A stretch of 64,000 nucleotides of DNA, taken from the NCBI RefSeq assembly GCF_006503695.1, contig NZ_SBIK01000006.1:1-64000 (forward strand), read 5' to 3'. The notes under the pieces are model-generated. The model did not search any database. It was not told the origin of the DNA and was given only the letters and a program-made list of their open reading frames with translations. The stretch comes from Tepidiphilus succinatimandens. Lineage in GTDB: Bacteria > Pseudomonadota > Gammaproteobacteria > Burkholderiales > Rhodocyclaceae. Of the stretch, positions 28,590 through 37,013 are shown in pieces (position 1 is the first letter of the stretch; each line of letters opens with the position of its first letter). Position numbers and translations under genes: made by a program.

Positions 28590-29789
28590 ATGAGCAAACG
28601 AGGGCAGGATGCCTATGTGGTGGCAGCGGTACGCACGCCGGTGGGTCGCAAGGGCGGGATGCTACGCCATGTACGACCGGACGACATGCTGGCGCACGTG
28701 CTGCGAGCGGTGACGGAAAAGGTGCCGTCGCTCGATCTGGCGGAGATCGGCGACGTGATCACGGGCTGCGCCATGCCCGAGGCCGAGCAGGGGATGAACG
28801 TGGCCCGCATCGGCCTCTTGCTGGCTGGTTTTCCGGTGCAAGTGCCGGGCGTGACAATCAATCGGTTCTGCGCTTCCGGCCTGCAGGCGGTGGCCGACGC
28901 GGCGGCTCGCATCCGGCTGGGCGAGGCCGACGTGATGATCGCGGCCGGCACCGAGTCGATGAGCGTGATGCCGCAGATCATGGGCAACAAGGTGAGCCTC
29001 AACCCGAAGGTGGTGGAATCGGACGAGAACCGGGCCATCGCTTACGGGATGGGGTTGACCGCAGAGGTGGTGGCACGCAAATATGGCGTGTCGCGTGAGG
29101 ATCAGGATGCCTTCGCCCTGGAATCACACCGCAAGGCAGTGGCGGCAATCGACGCAGGGTACTTCCGCGACGAGATCGCTCCCCTGATGGTACGAACGCA
29201 CCTGCCCGGCGCCGAGGGAACGGTGGCGGTGCGCGAGTCGATGGCCGAGATCGACGAGGGGCCGCGGCGCGATACCTCACCGGAGCGGCTCGCCTCCCTC
29301 AAACCGGTATTCGCTGCGCGCGGCAGCGTGACCGCCGGCAACAGCTCGCAGATGTCCGACGGGGCGGGGGCAGTGTTGCTGATGTCCGAAGCGGCGCTCG
29401 AACGCTATGGAGTGCGGCCCATTGCCCGCGTGGTATCGTACGCGGTGGTCGGCGTGCCGCCGGAGGTGATGGGAATCGGTCCGGTGGAAGCCATCCCCCG
29501 AGCCTTGCAGCGTGCCGGCCTGAAACAGGATGATCTCGACTGGATCGAGCTCAACGAGGCGTTCGCGGCGCAATCGTTGGCGGTGATGCGCACGCTGGGG
29601 CTGGATCCGGCCAAGGTGAATCCGCTGGGCGGGGCGATCGCTTTGGGCCATCCTCTGGGGGCAACCGGAGCGATCCGTACCGCCACCCTGATGGCGGCGA
29701 TGCAACGCGACCCGAAGGTGCGCTATGGCATGGTGACGATGTGCATCGGCACGGGTATGGGGGCAGCGGGGATCTTCGAGCGGGTGTAG
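28590..29789 (+). CDS. fadA: Acetyl-CoA C-acyltransferase (thiolase)
   Basis: 399 residues from the ATG at 28590. The acyl-binding Cys94 lies in NRFCASGLQAVADAA; the base His is in GGAIALGHPLGATGA and the second Cys in MCIGTGMGAAGIFERV; NEAFAAQ is also present. It cleaves 3-ketoacyl-CoA to acetyl-CoA and a shortened acyl-CoA. Preceded by GGAAAGGAG, it is the second gene of the fad operon. The in-frame sequence upstream of this ATG overlaps the previous gene and is rejected. Confidence 0.95.
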   Translation: MSKRGQDAYVVAAVRTPVGRKGGMLRHVRPDDMLAHVLRAVTEKVPSLDLAEIGDVITGCAMPEAEQGMNVARIGLLLAGFPVQVPGVTINRFCASGLQAVADAAARIRLGEADVMIAAGTESMSVMPQIMGNKVSLNPKVVESDENRAIAYGMGLTAEVVARKYGVSREDQDAFALESHRKAVAAIDAGYFRDEIAPLMVRTHLPGAEGTVAVRESMAEIDEGPRRDTSPERLASLKPVFAARGSVTAGNSSQMSDGAGAVLLMSEAALERYGVRPIARVVSYAVVGVPPEVMGIGPVEAIPRALQRAGLKQDDLDWIELNEAFAAQSLAVMRTLGLDPAKVNPLGGAIALGHPLGATGAIRTATLMAAMQRDPKVRYGMVTMCIGTGMGAAGIFERV

Positions 29790-29801
29790 ACGGGAGGAAG
29801 C

Positions 29802-30602
29802 ATGGCACAGACGGTGCTGTGGGAGGTGGTCGACGGAATCGGACGGTTGGAGCTCAACCGTCCGGAGTCGCTCAACGCCTTGTCGTTCGACATGATGGAA
29901 GCGCTCGACGCGGCGAGCGCCGCCCTGGTGCAGCGTCCCGATCTGCGCGTGCTGGTGGTGAGCGGGCGCGGCGGGCATTTCATGGCCGGCGGCGACATCC
30001 GCGATTTCTCCCGCCTGCTCGACCGCACGCCCGGCGAGCGACGTGAAACGTTTCGCACCGCGATCGAGCAGCGGGTGAATCCGGTGGTGGAGCGCCTGAG
30101 CCGCGTGCCCTGTCCGGTAGTGGCGAAGGTGAGCGGCGCCTGCGCCGGCTTCGGCATGTCGCTCATGCTCGCCTGCGATCTGGCGATCGCCTCGAGCGAC
30201 GCGGTGTTTACCACGGCCTATGCCATGCTGGGGCTTCCGGCCGACGGGGGGTTGTCCTACTTCTTACCCCGGGCGGTCGGTAGCCGGCGTGCGGCGGAGC
30301 TTTTCCTCCTCTCGGAGCGATTCGACGCGCAGCGTGCCCTGGAGCTGGGGATCGTCAACCGCGTGGTCGCGCCCGAAGCGCTCGATGCCGAAGTCGAGGC
30401 GCTGGCCGCACGCCTGGCCGCCGGACCGAGCTATGCCTATGGGCGTATCCGCTCGCTGCTCGCCGATTCGCTCGAACAGAGCCTGGAAGCGCAGCTCCTC
30501 GCCGAGGCCGAGGCGTTTGGCGACTGCAGCGCCACCGAGGATTTCGTCGAAGGCATCGAAGCCTTCCTCGCCAAGCGCAAGCCACGTTTCCGCGGTCGCT
30601 GA
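29802..30602 (+). CDS. Enoyl-CoA hydratase/isomerase family protein
   Basis: 266 residues of the crotonase fold: LNRPESLNALSFDMMEAL, the oxyanion-hole block GRGGHFMAGGDIRDF and SGACAGFGMSLMLACDLAIAS. Where hydratases have the second catalytic Glu, this protein reads MLGLPADGGLSYFLPR, with an Asp in the PaaG-like position. An isomerase or another crotonase activity is therefore as likely as hydration. It is the third gene of the fad operon, 12 bases after the thiolase; no acyl-CoA dehydrogenase is in the cluster. Confidence 0.88.
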   Translation: MAQTVLWEVVDGIGRLELNRPESLNALSFDMMEALDAASAALVQRPDLRVLVVSGRGGHFMAGGDIRDFSRLLDRTPGERRETFRTAIEQRVNPVVERLSRVPCPVVAKVSGACAGFGMSLMLACDLAIASSDAVFTTAYAMLGLPADGGLSYFLPRAVGSRRAAELFLLSERFDAQRALELGIVNRVVAPEALDAEVEALAARLAAGPSYAYGRIRSLLADSLEQSLEAQLLAEAEAFGDCSATEDFVEGIEAFLAKRKPRFRGR

Positions 30603-30645
30603 ACGCGCTTTCGGTGCATGCCTCGATCTTCCCCGCTTGGCGGGA

Positions 30646-31134
30646 ATGCCGGACGGCTTTATCATTGCCGAGGTAAAGGACGGCGGAGCGCTGAGCGTGC
30701 AGTGGGTGATCGGCGGGATCCTGGTGGCGAGCATCGCCTGGGTGGTGTTCGAGGTCGTGCGCTGGTGGCGTGTCCGGCAACGGATGGCTTCTCCGCCTTT
30801 GCCGCAGTCGGCCGCTCCTTTCGGGCTCGATCTCACGGTGAAGACGCTGGAGCGCCGCTGTGAGGCGATGCAGCACGCGCTCGATGAGCACGCCCGTCAG
30901 CTGCAGCAGATCCTCGACCGATTGCAGCGCCTCGAACAGTCTGCTGCGGCAGAACCGGCTCCGGCGCCTTCCCCCGTCGAACCGCTCGCCGCTTCCCCCG
31001 AATATGTAGAGCCGATGGTGCTTGCCCGCCGTGGGCTCGATGCACCAGCGATCGCCGCGCGCTGCGGCATCACGCTCGGCGAGGCGGAGCTGTTGGTGGC
31101 GATGGCGCGCGGCGACCGGGGAACTGCACCATGA
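30646..31134 (+). CDS. DUF2802 membrane-anchored protein
   Basis: Up to 162 residues. One membrane helix (about 20-40, VIGGILVASIAWVVFEVV) is followed by Arg-rich residues, a coiled-coil-like stretch (about 64-98; LERRCEAMQHALDEHARQLQQILDRLQRLE) and the C-terminal DUF2802 motif MVLARRGLDAPAIAARCGITLGEAELLVAMA, which resembles a helix-turn-helix. DUF2802 genes sit near flagellar genes in other bacteria, and here fliW is close. The start is uncertain: ATG at 30646 has no good ribosome-binding site, while GTG at 30697 follows GGAG. The stop overlaps the next gene by four bases. Confidence 0.7.
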   Translation: MPDGFIIAEVKDGGALSVQWVIGGILVASIAWVVFEVVRWWRVRQRMASPPLPQSAAPFGLDLTVKTLERRCEAMQHALDEHARQLQQILDRLQRLEQSAAAEPAPAPSPVEPLAASPEYVEPMVLARRGLDAPAIAARCGITLGEAELLVAMARGDRGTAP

Positions 31135-31779
31135 AGGCGGGCAAGGGGACTTCCACACCTTTTCCCTGGAAGCGGGTGGTGCCCGCCTCGGTGCTCGCCG
31201 CCGTGGCGGCTTTCGCGCTGTGGTACCTGGCGAACGAGCAAAAGGCGCCCGAACCTGCGCCCCCCGTCGCGGTGCCCGTCGTTGCGGCGAAAGTGTCGGC
31301 GCGCGTTGCCCCTGTTTCTCCCGAACCGCCCTCCGGAAACGCCAGCGCTTCGCCGGAGCAAACTCGCCGGAAACGCCAGCGCTTCGCCGGAGCAAACTCG
31401 CCCCGAACCGGCTGCGCCGGAACGCGCCACGGCCGAGCATACCGAGCGCATTTCTCCCGGCAACGATCTCCGCGGAGCGGAAACCCAGCACGGCGAGGCG
31501 TCTGCGCCCGCCCCAGCGGCGGAAATGCCGGAGAAATCCCCCTTTGCTATGCGTTCGAAACCTCTGGACAAGGGATATTATGTGCCGGTGGGCGTGTTTG
31601 GCCGGCTGGACGCTGCCGAGCGACTCGCCGGGCAGCTGGATGCGCTGGGTTTTCCGGCGCGGCTGCAGTCCAGGGTGTTGGTCGGCCCTTATGCCACGCG
31701 CCAGGAAGCGCAGCAGGTGGCCGAACGGCTCAAACGCCAGCACAAGCTCGGCGCTGCCGGTGTGATGCAGGTCAAGTGA
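31131..31779 (+). pseudogene. SPOR-domain protein gene, frameshifted by a 34-bp tandem duplication
   Basis: The first frame starts MKAGKGTSTPFPWKR, has a membrane helix (about 15-33) and a Pro/Ala-rich linker. After the duplicated segment it runs out of frame to a stop at 31799, with Cys/Arg/Gly-rich nonsense. The other frame carries on the linker and ends in a clean SPOR domain (YYVPVGVFGRLDAAERLAGQL...VLVGPYATRQEAQQVAERL), stopping at 31779. Removing one 34-bp copy joins them into one protein of about 204 residues: short cytoplasmic tail, helix, periplasmic linker, SPOR domain that binds denuded septal peptidoglycan. As read, no intact protein is made unless slippage or revertants occur. 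An assembly error is also possible. Confidence 0.8.
31333..31400 (+). repeat. Exact 34-bp tandem duplication
   Basis: Two identical 34-bp units, 31333-31366 and 31367-31400, each starting CCGGAAACGCC and ending GCAAACTCG. Because 34 is not a multiple of three, the duplication shifts the reading frame of the SPOR gene. Each unit also contains short internal CGCCGG-like elements. Confidence 0.97.
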
Positions 31780-31810
31780 GACATTCAAATCAACGGTAAG
31801 GAGGTGTGCG

Positions 31811-32266
31811 ATGAAACTGCAAAGTCCGGTGTTGGGCGAAGTGGACGTGGCCGAAGACAAGGTGATCGAGTTTCCCAATGGCCTACCAGGGTTCGAGGCG
31901 TGCAAGCGTTTCATGCTGGCGCACGATGCGGAAGGGAAGGCGGGCGAAGATCGTCCCAAGGTCTTCATCCTGCAGAGTCTGGACGATCCCGAAGTGGCCT
32001 TTTCCGTGGTGAGCCCGGATGCCTTGGGCGTGCGCTACGAGATCACCCTCTCCGACGGCGAGGCGGCCCAGTTGCAGATCGAAAAGCCCGAGGATGTGGC
32101 CTTGGCCGTGATCGTGCGCCGAGCCGATGGAGCCGAGGCGAACACGCCGCAGGACACCGGCTTGCGGGCGAACTTCATGGGGCCGCTCCTCATCAACACC
32201 GCCGCGCGCCGCGGACTGCAGAAAGTGCTCGAGCGCTTCAGCTGTGAAATGGTCGTGCGGGCGTAA
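31811..32266 (+). CDS. fliW: Flagellar assembly factor FliW
   Basis: 151 residues with a strong ribosome-binding site (AAGGAGG, 31798-31804). FliW blocks are present: [12 protein letters not shown] near the N-terminus, [18 protein letters not shown], and the C-terminal [21 protein letters not shown]. FliW is an allosteric antagonist of CsrA and links flagellin level to translation of flagellar mRNA. Neither csrA nor fliC is in the window. The gene lies 31 bases after the broken SPOR gene and upstream of ridA. Confidence 0.93.
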   Translation: MKLQSPVLGEVDVAEDKVIEFPNGLPGFEACKRFMLAHDAEGKAGEDRPKVFILQSLDDPEVAFSVVSPDALGVRYEITLSDGEAAQLQIEKPEDVALAVIVRRADGAEANTPQDTGLRANFMGPLLINTAARRGLQKVLERFSCEMVVRA

Positions 32267-32277
32267 GGAGCAGGGCA

Positions 32278-32658
32278 ATGCGACGTCACGTCAATACCGA
32301 CAAGGCTCCGGCGGCGATCGGCACCTATTCCCAGGCGGTGTTCGCCGGCGATACGCTCTATCTCTCCGGCCAGCTGGGGCTCGATCCGGCCACGATGACG
32401 CTTCCGGCCGAATTCGCCGCCCAGTGCGAGCGCGTGTTCGCCAATCTGAAGTCGGTGGTGGAGGCGGCCGGGGCGAGCCTCGATCAGGTGGTCAAGCTCA
32501 CGGTCTTTCTCACCGATCTGTCTTATTTTGCCACCGTCAACGAGGTGATGGCGCGCTACTTCACCGCGCCCTATCCTGCACGCTCGGCGGTGGAGGTGAA
32601 AGGGCTGCCGCGCGGGGCGATGGTGGAGGCCGAGGCCGTCGTCTGGCTGGGGGCGTGA
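32278..32658 (+). CDS. ridA: RidA-family enamine/imine deaminase
   Basis: 126 residues. RidA signatures are present: [12 protein letters not shown] near the N-terminus, [13 protein letters not shown], and the C-terminal [25 protein letters not shown], whose Arg binds the substrate carboxylate and Glu activates water. It hydrolyses reactive 2-aminoacrylate produced by PLP enzymes. recG starts seven bases after the stop. Confidence 0.93.
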   Translation: MRRHVNTDKAPAAIGTYSQAVFAGDTLYLSGQLGLDPATMTLPAEFAAQCERVFANLKSVVEAAGASLDQVVKLTVFLTDLSYFATVNEVMARYFTAPYPARSAVEVKGLPRGAMVEAEAVVWLGA

Positions 32659-32665
32659 TCCGGCC

Positions 32666-34720
32666 TTGCCTGCGCAAGCGCCTTTCCGCCATCCGCTGGA
32701 ATCCTGGCCGGGCGTCGGCCCGGCGGTAGCCGCGCGCCTGGTGAAACTCGGGGTGATGCGCCCCGAGGATCTCCTTTTTCTCCTGCCGCTGCGCTACGAA
32801 GACGAGACGCGCGTCACGCCCGTGGCGCAGGCGCAGGCCGGTTCGTCCGTGCTCGTGGAAGGCCGCATCGTGCGGGTGGAGCGCAAGGAGGGGCCGCGAC
32901 CACAGCTCGTCGCGCATCTGGACGATGGCACGGGCCTGCTCACCGGGCGCTGGCTGCACGTCTATGCCGGTACCGCCAAACGGCTGGAGCCGGGTAAGCA
33001 CATGCGCTGGTTCGGTGAAATCCGGGTCGGGTTCTTCGGCGAGCGCGAGATGTTCCATCCGCGGCTGGTGCCGATCGAATCGCCCCTGCCCGATCGCCTC
33101 ACGCCGGTCTATCCGAGCGTGGAAGGATTGTCGCAGGGGCTTTTGCGCCGTCTGGTGCGCCGGGCGCTGGAGGTGGTTGCGCCCGCCGAGTGGCTCGACG
33201 AGACGCTGCGCGCGCGTGAGCACTTGCCACCGCTGCGCGAGGCGCTCGAATTCCTGCACACGCCCCCCGCCGGTGCGGATGAAGCGCGGCTGACGGCGGT
33301 GCGCCGCCGCCTCAAGCTGGAGGAATTGGTGGCGCAGCAGGCGTCGATGCGCCGCGCGCGCGCCGTGCGGCTCGCGGCCACGGCACCGGCCTTGCCCGAA
33401 GAAGAAGGTCCGGTGCGCCGGGCGCTGCGCGAGGCATTGCCTTTTACCCTCACCGCCGCGCAGCGGCGGGTGCTCGCCGAGATCGACGCCGATCTGGAAA
33501 AACCCCATCCGATGCACCGCTTGCTCCTGGGCGACGTGGGCAGCGGCAAGACGGTGGTGGCGGCGCTCGCGCTCGCGCGGGCGCTGGATGGAGGGCACCA
33601 AGGAGCGCTGATGGTGCCCACCGAGATCCTCGCCGTCCAGCATGCGCGCAAACTCGGTGAGTGGCTCGCTCCGGCCGGGATCGAGGTGGCGCTGCTCACC
33701 GCCGCCACCCCGGCCAAGGCGGCGCAGGCGCTGCGCGCCCGGCTTGCCGAAGGGGAACCGCTGCTGGTGGTCGGCACGCACGCGCTCATCGAAGAGGCGG
33801 TGGCTCTGCCGCGTCTGGCGCTCGCGGTGGTCGACGAGCAGCACCGCTTCGGCGTGCGCCAGCGCTTCGCCCTGCGCGCGAAGGCAGGCGAGGGGCTCTC
33901 GCCGCACCTTCTGATGATGTCCGCCACCCCCATTCCGCGCACGCTCGCGCTGGCGATCTACGCCGACCTGGAAGTGTCGCTGCTCGACGAGCGCCCGCCG
34001 GGGCGCCAGCCGGTGCAGACCGTGCTGCTGTCGCAGAGGCGCCGAGGCGAGCTCATCGAGCGGGTGCGCCGCTGGTGCGCCCAGGGGCGACAGGCCTATT
34101 GGGTCTGCCCCTTGATCGAAGAATCGGAAGTGTTGGACCTGCAGGCGGCGACCGCCACCTGGCAGGAGCTTGCCGAGACGATGCCGGAGCTGCGGGTCGG
34201 CCTACTGCACGGGCGGCTCAAGAATGAAGAAAAGCAGGAGGTGATGGCGCGGTTCGTGGCTGGCGCCCTCGACGTGCTGGTGGCGACCACCGTGATCGAG
34301 GTGGGCGTGGACGTGGCCAACGCGAGCCTCATGGTGATCGATCACGCCGAGCGATTCGGCCTGGCGCAGCTGCATCAGCTGCGCGGGCGCGTGGGGCGTG
34401 GCAGCGAGGCGTCTTTTTGCGTGCTGTGCTACGGCGAGCCGCTGTCGGCCACGGCGCGCGAACGGCTCGCGGCGATTCGCGCCAACGACGATGGTTTCGC
34501 GCTCGCGCGCGAGGATTTGCGGCTGCGCGGCCCGGGCGAATTCGTCGGGCTGCGCCAGAGCGGCGTGCCCAGCCTGCGCGTGGCCGACCTGGTGGCGGAC
34601 GAGGATCTGGTGCCGCTCGCGCAGCAGCTCGCCGACGAGGTGCTCGCGCGCGATCCGGCGCTCGCCGAGACCCTCATCCGGCGCTGGGTGCCGGGCGGCG
34701 GGGCGTGGCTCCATGCCTGA
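32666..34720 (+). CDS. recG: ATP-dependent DNA helicase RecG
   Basis: 684 residues. The N-terminal wedge/OB domain begins LESWPGVGPAVAARLVKLG and contains GRIVRVERKEGPR. Helicase motifs follow: I GDVGSGKT, II VVDEQHRFG, III MSATPIPRT, then TTVIEVGVDVANA and the late motif QLHQLRGRVGRG. RecG reverses stalled forks and branch-migrates Holliday junctions. The start is a TTG at 32666, the only candidate that keeps the conserved N-terminus; ATG or GTG starts would be internal. The end overlaps ubiC by eight bases. Confidence 0.94.
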   Translation: MPAQAPFRHPLESWPGVGPAVAARLVKLGVMRPEDLLFLLPLRYEDETRVTPVAQAQAGSSVLVEGRIVRVERKEGPRPQLVAHLDDGTGLLTGRWLHVYAGTAKRLEPGKHMRWFGEIRVGFFGEREMFHPRLVPIESPLPDRLTPVYPSVEGLSQGLLRRLVRRALEVVAPAEWLDETLRAREHLPPLREALEFLHTPPAGADEARLTAVRRRLKLEELVAQQASMRRARAVRLAATAPALPEEEGPVRRALREALPFTLTAAQRRVLAEIDADLEKPHPMHRLLLGDVGSGKTVVAALALARALDGGHQGALMVPTEILAVQHARKLGEWLAPAGIEVALLTAATPAKAAQALRARLAEGEPLLVVGTHALIEEAVALPRLALAVVDEQHRFGVRQRFALRAKAGEGLSPHLLMMSATPIPRTLALAIYADLEVSLLDERPPGRQPVQTVLLSQRRRGELIERVRRWCAQGRQAYWVCPLIEESEVLDLQAATATWQELAETMPELRVGLLHGRLKNEEKQEVMARFVAGALDVLVATTVIEVGVDVANASLMVIDHAERFGLAQLHQLRGRVGRGSEASFCVLCYGEPLSATARERLAAIRANDDGFALAREDLRLRGPGEFVGLRQSGVPSLRVADLVADEDLVPLAQQLADEVLARDPALAETLIRRWVPGGGAWLHA

Positions 34721-35273
34721 GGGCACGCTCTTCTTCGTGCCGCGCTGGCGCGCCGGGCTGGCTTTGGGGGCGCCGCGCCGCCTGGGGCCATGGCTGGCCG
34801 AACGCGGCTCGCTCACCGCCCGCATCCGGGCGCATTGCCGGGAGTTCGCCGTGCGCCGCCTGTTCGAGGGGTGGGGTCACCCCTATCCGGACGAGGCGAT
34901 CGCCCTGAACGTGCCAATCCGGGCGAGGGTGCGCGTGCGCGAGGTGGCGCTGCTCGCCGACGGCGCGCCGGTGGTATTCGCGCGCTCGCTCGCCACGCGG
35001 CAGGGGCTGCGATACCCGTGGCGCCTGCTGCAGCGCATCGGCAACCGTCCGCTGGGCGCGGCGCTCTTCACCGATCCGACGGTGCACCGCGGCACCGTGC
35101 AGACGGTGCGGCTCGATGCGCGCGATCCGCGGTATCATCGCGCATCGGCGCTGTGGCGGGAAGTGCCGCCGGGCTTGTGGGCGCGGCGCTCGCTCTTTTG
35201 GCGGGCGGGGGCGCCGCTACTCGTGAGTGAGGTGTTCCTGCCGCCGATCGACTTTCTCATGGCACCGACGTGA
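34713..35273 (+). CDS. ubiC: Chorismate lyase
   Basis: 186 residues from the ATG at 34713. UbiC features: an N-terminal LTARIRAHC, the central VREVALLADGAPVVFARSL with substrate Arg, and the end block ARRSLFWRAGAPLLVSEVFLP with the conserved Glu. It splits chorismate into 4-hydroxybenzoate and pyruvate, the first step of ubiquinone synthesis. It overlaps recG by eight bases and is followed after six bases by ubiA, which uses its product. Confidence 0.9.
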   Translation: MPEGTLFFVPRWRAGLALGAPRRLGPWLAERGSLTARIRAHCREFAVRRLFEGWGHPYPDEAIALNVPIRARVRVREVALLADGAPVVFARSLATRQGLRYPWRLLQRIGNRPLGAALFTDPTVHRGTVQTVRLDARDPRYHRASALWREVPPGLWARRSLFWRAGAPLLVSEVFLPPIDFLMAPT

Positions 35274-35279
35274 CGAGCG

Positions 35280-36155
35280 ATGAACGCGAATTTCGACTGG
35301 AGCGCGCGCCTGCCGCTCTATTGGCAACTGATCCGAGGTGATCGCCCCATCGGCACGCTGCTGCTGCTGTGGCCGACTCTGATCGCCCTGTGGTGGGCCG
35401 CAGGCGGGGTGCCGCCGCCGGGGGTCTTCTTCGTTTTCGTGGTAGGCACTTTCCTCATGCGTTCGGCGGGCTGCGCCATCAACGACTGGGCCGACCGCGA
35501 CTTCGATGCCCACGTCGAACGCACGCGCGAGCGGCCGCTTGCCGCCGGAAAGATCTCGCCCCAGGAGGCGCTCAAGGTCGCCGCGGTGCTGGCCGGGCTT
35601 GCCTTCCTCCTGGTGCTGCCCCTGGGCTGGAGGGTGGTGGCGTGGTCGGTGCCGGCGCTCGTGATCGCTGCCACCTATCCCTTCACCAAGCGCTTTCTGC
35701 CGGTGCCCCAGGCTTACCTGGGCGTGGCGTTTTCCTTCGGCATCCCCATGGCCTGGGTGGCGATCCGCGGCGAAACCGACGCGGCGTGCTGGACGCTCTT
35801 TGCCGCCAACTTCTTCTGGACCATCGCCTACGACACCGAATACGCCATGGCCGACCGCCCCGACGACCTGAAACTGCCGGTGCATTCTTCGGCCATCACC
35901 TTCGGGCGCTGGGACGTGCTGGCGGTGTTTCTCTGTTACCTCGCGGCCTTTGCCCTGTGGGCGCGCGCCGGCATCCTCGCCGGGGCTGGGGCGCCTTTCC
36001 TCGTCTCCTTGGTGGTGGCCGCGGGCATCGCTGCTTACCATCTGGAGCTCATCGGCACGCGCGAGCCGGCGCGCTGCTTCAAGGCATTCCTGCACAACAA
36101 CTACATCGGGCTCGTGCTCTTTGCCGGCGTCGTGCTCGATCTGTGGCGTGCTTGA
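35280..36155 (+). CDS. ubiA: 4-hydroxybenzoate octaprenyltransferase
   Basis: 291 residues with about eight or nine membrane helices. The first Asp-rich motif NDWADRDFD (68-76) and the second DTEYAMADRPDD bind Mg-diphosphate of the polyprenyl donor. The protein attaches the isoprenoid tail to 4-hydroxybenzoate in the inner membrane. The ubiC-ubiA order gives sequential steps; ubiquinone is the electron donor for the bc1 complex encoded at 5.6-8.2 kb. Confidence 0.96.
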   Translation: MNANFDWSARLPLYWQLIRGDRPIGTLLLLWPTLIALWWAAGGVPPPGVFFVFVVGTFLMRSAGCAINDWADRDFDAHVERTRERPLAAGKISPQEALKVAAVLAGLAFLLVLPLGWRVVAWSVPALVIAATYPFTKRFLPVPQAYLGVAFSFGIPMAWVAIRGETDAACWTLFAANFFWTIAYDTEYAMADRPDDLKLPVHSSAITFGRWDVLAVFLCYLAAFALWARAGILAGAGAPFLVSLVVAAGIAAYHLELIGTREPARCFKAFLHNNYIGLVLFAGVVLDLWRA

Positions 36156-36167
36156 AGGGAGAACGAA

Positions 36168-37013
36168 GTGACGCAGACGGCTTTCCTCGAATTGCTGCGC
36201 GGGCGCTGGCGCGATCCGGCGCGGCTACTCTGTGTGGGGCTGGATCCGGAACCGGAACGCCTGCCGCGCAGCGTGCGCGCTTTGCCGCTCGCCGAGGGGG
36301 TCTGGGTGTTCTGCCGCGAGGTGATCGAGGCGTGCGCGCCTTACGTGTGCGCCTTCAAGCCGCAGATCGCGCATTTCGCCGCCCTGGGTTTGGAGAGCGT
36401 GCTCGAGCGGCTCGTCGCCCACGTGAAGCTGCATCATCCCGACATTGCCGTGATCCTGGACGCCAAGCGCGGTGACATCGGCTCCACCGCCCGCCACTAT
36501 GCGCGCGAAGCCTTCGAGCGTTACGGGGCCGATGCGGTCACGGTGAATCCCTATCTGGGCGGCGACTCGCTCGAACCTTTCTTCGCTTACCCGGGCAAGG
36601 GGGTGTTCGTGCTGTGCCGCACGTCCAATCCGGGAAGCGCCGAGCTGCAGGCGCTGGAGCTGGCTGGCGGCGAGCGGCTTTTCGAGCGCGTGGCGCGCCT
36701 GGCTGCTGGCCCGTGGAATACGAACGGGCAGGCGGGCTTGGTGGTGGGCGCGACCTGGCCGCAGGAAGTGGCGCGGGTGCGCTCGTTCGCGCCGGGCGTG
36801 CCGCTGCTCGTGCCGGGCATCGGTGCGCAGGGCGGCGACCTGGCGGCCACGGTGCGCGCCGGCTGGTGGCGTCCCGAGTTTCCCGGCCTGATCCTCAATT
36901 CCTCGCGCGCCATCCTCTACGCGAGTGGGGGCGAGGATTGGCAGCAAGCCTCTGCCGCGGCGGCGCAGTCCCTCGTGGCCGAGGTGCGCGCGCTGCTCGC
37001 CGATCTGGGATGA
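36168..37013 (+). CDS. pyrF: Orotidine 5'-phosphate decarboxylase (type 2)
   Basis: 281 residues; GTG start at 36168. It belongs to the longer type-2 OMP decarboxylases: [14 protein letters not shown] near the start, [10 protein letters not shown], the catalytic Lys-Asp block [18 protein letters not shown], and phosphate-binding [11 protein letters not shown] near the end. It makes UMP, the last step of de novo pyrimidine synthesis. Its stop overlaps the ubiD start (ATGA). Confidence 0.95.
   Translation: MTQTAFLELLRGRWRDPARLLCVGLDPEPERLPRSVRALPLAEGVWVFCREVIEACAPYVCAFKPQIAHFAALGLESVLERLVAHVKLHHPDIAVILDAKRGDIGSTARHYAREAFERYGADAVTVNPYLGGDSLEPFFAYPGKGVFVLCRTSNPGSAELQALELAGGERLFERVARLAAGPWNTNGQAGLVVGATWPQEVARVRSFAPGVPLLVPGIGAQGGDLAATVRAGWWRPEFPGLILNSSRAILYASGGEDWQQASAAAAQSLVAEVRALLADLG

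Noticed and set aside
31131-31799. The frame-one product of the SPOR locus as a real 222-residue protein
   Set aside because: After the duplication its sequence is Cys/Gly/Arg-rich nonsense in a shifted frame, while the other frame carries a clean SPOR domain.
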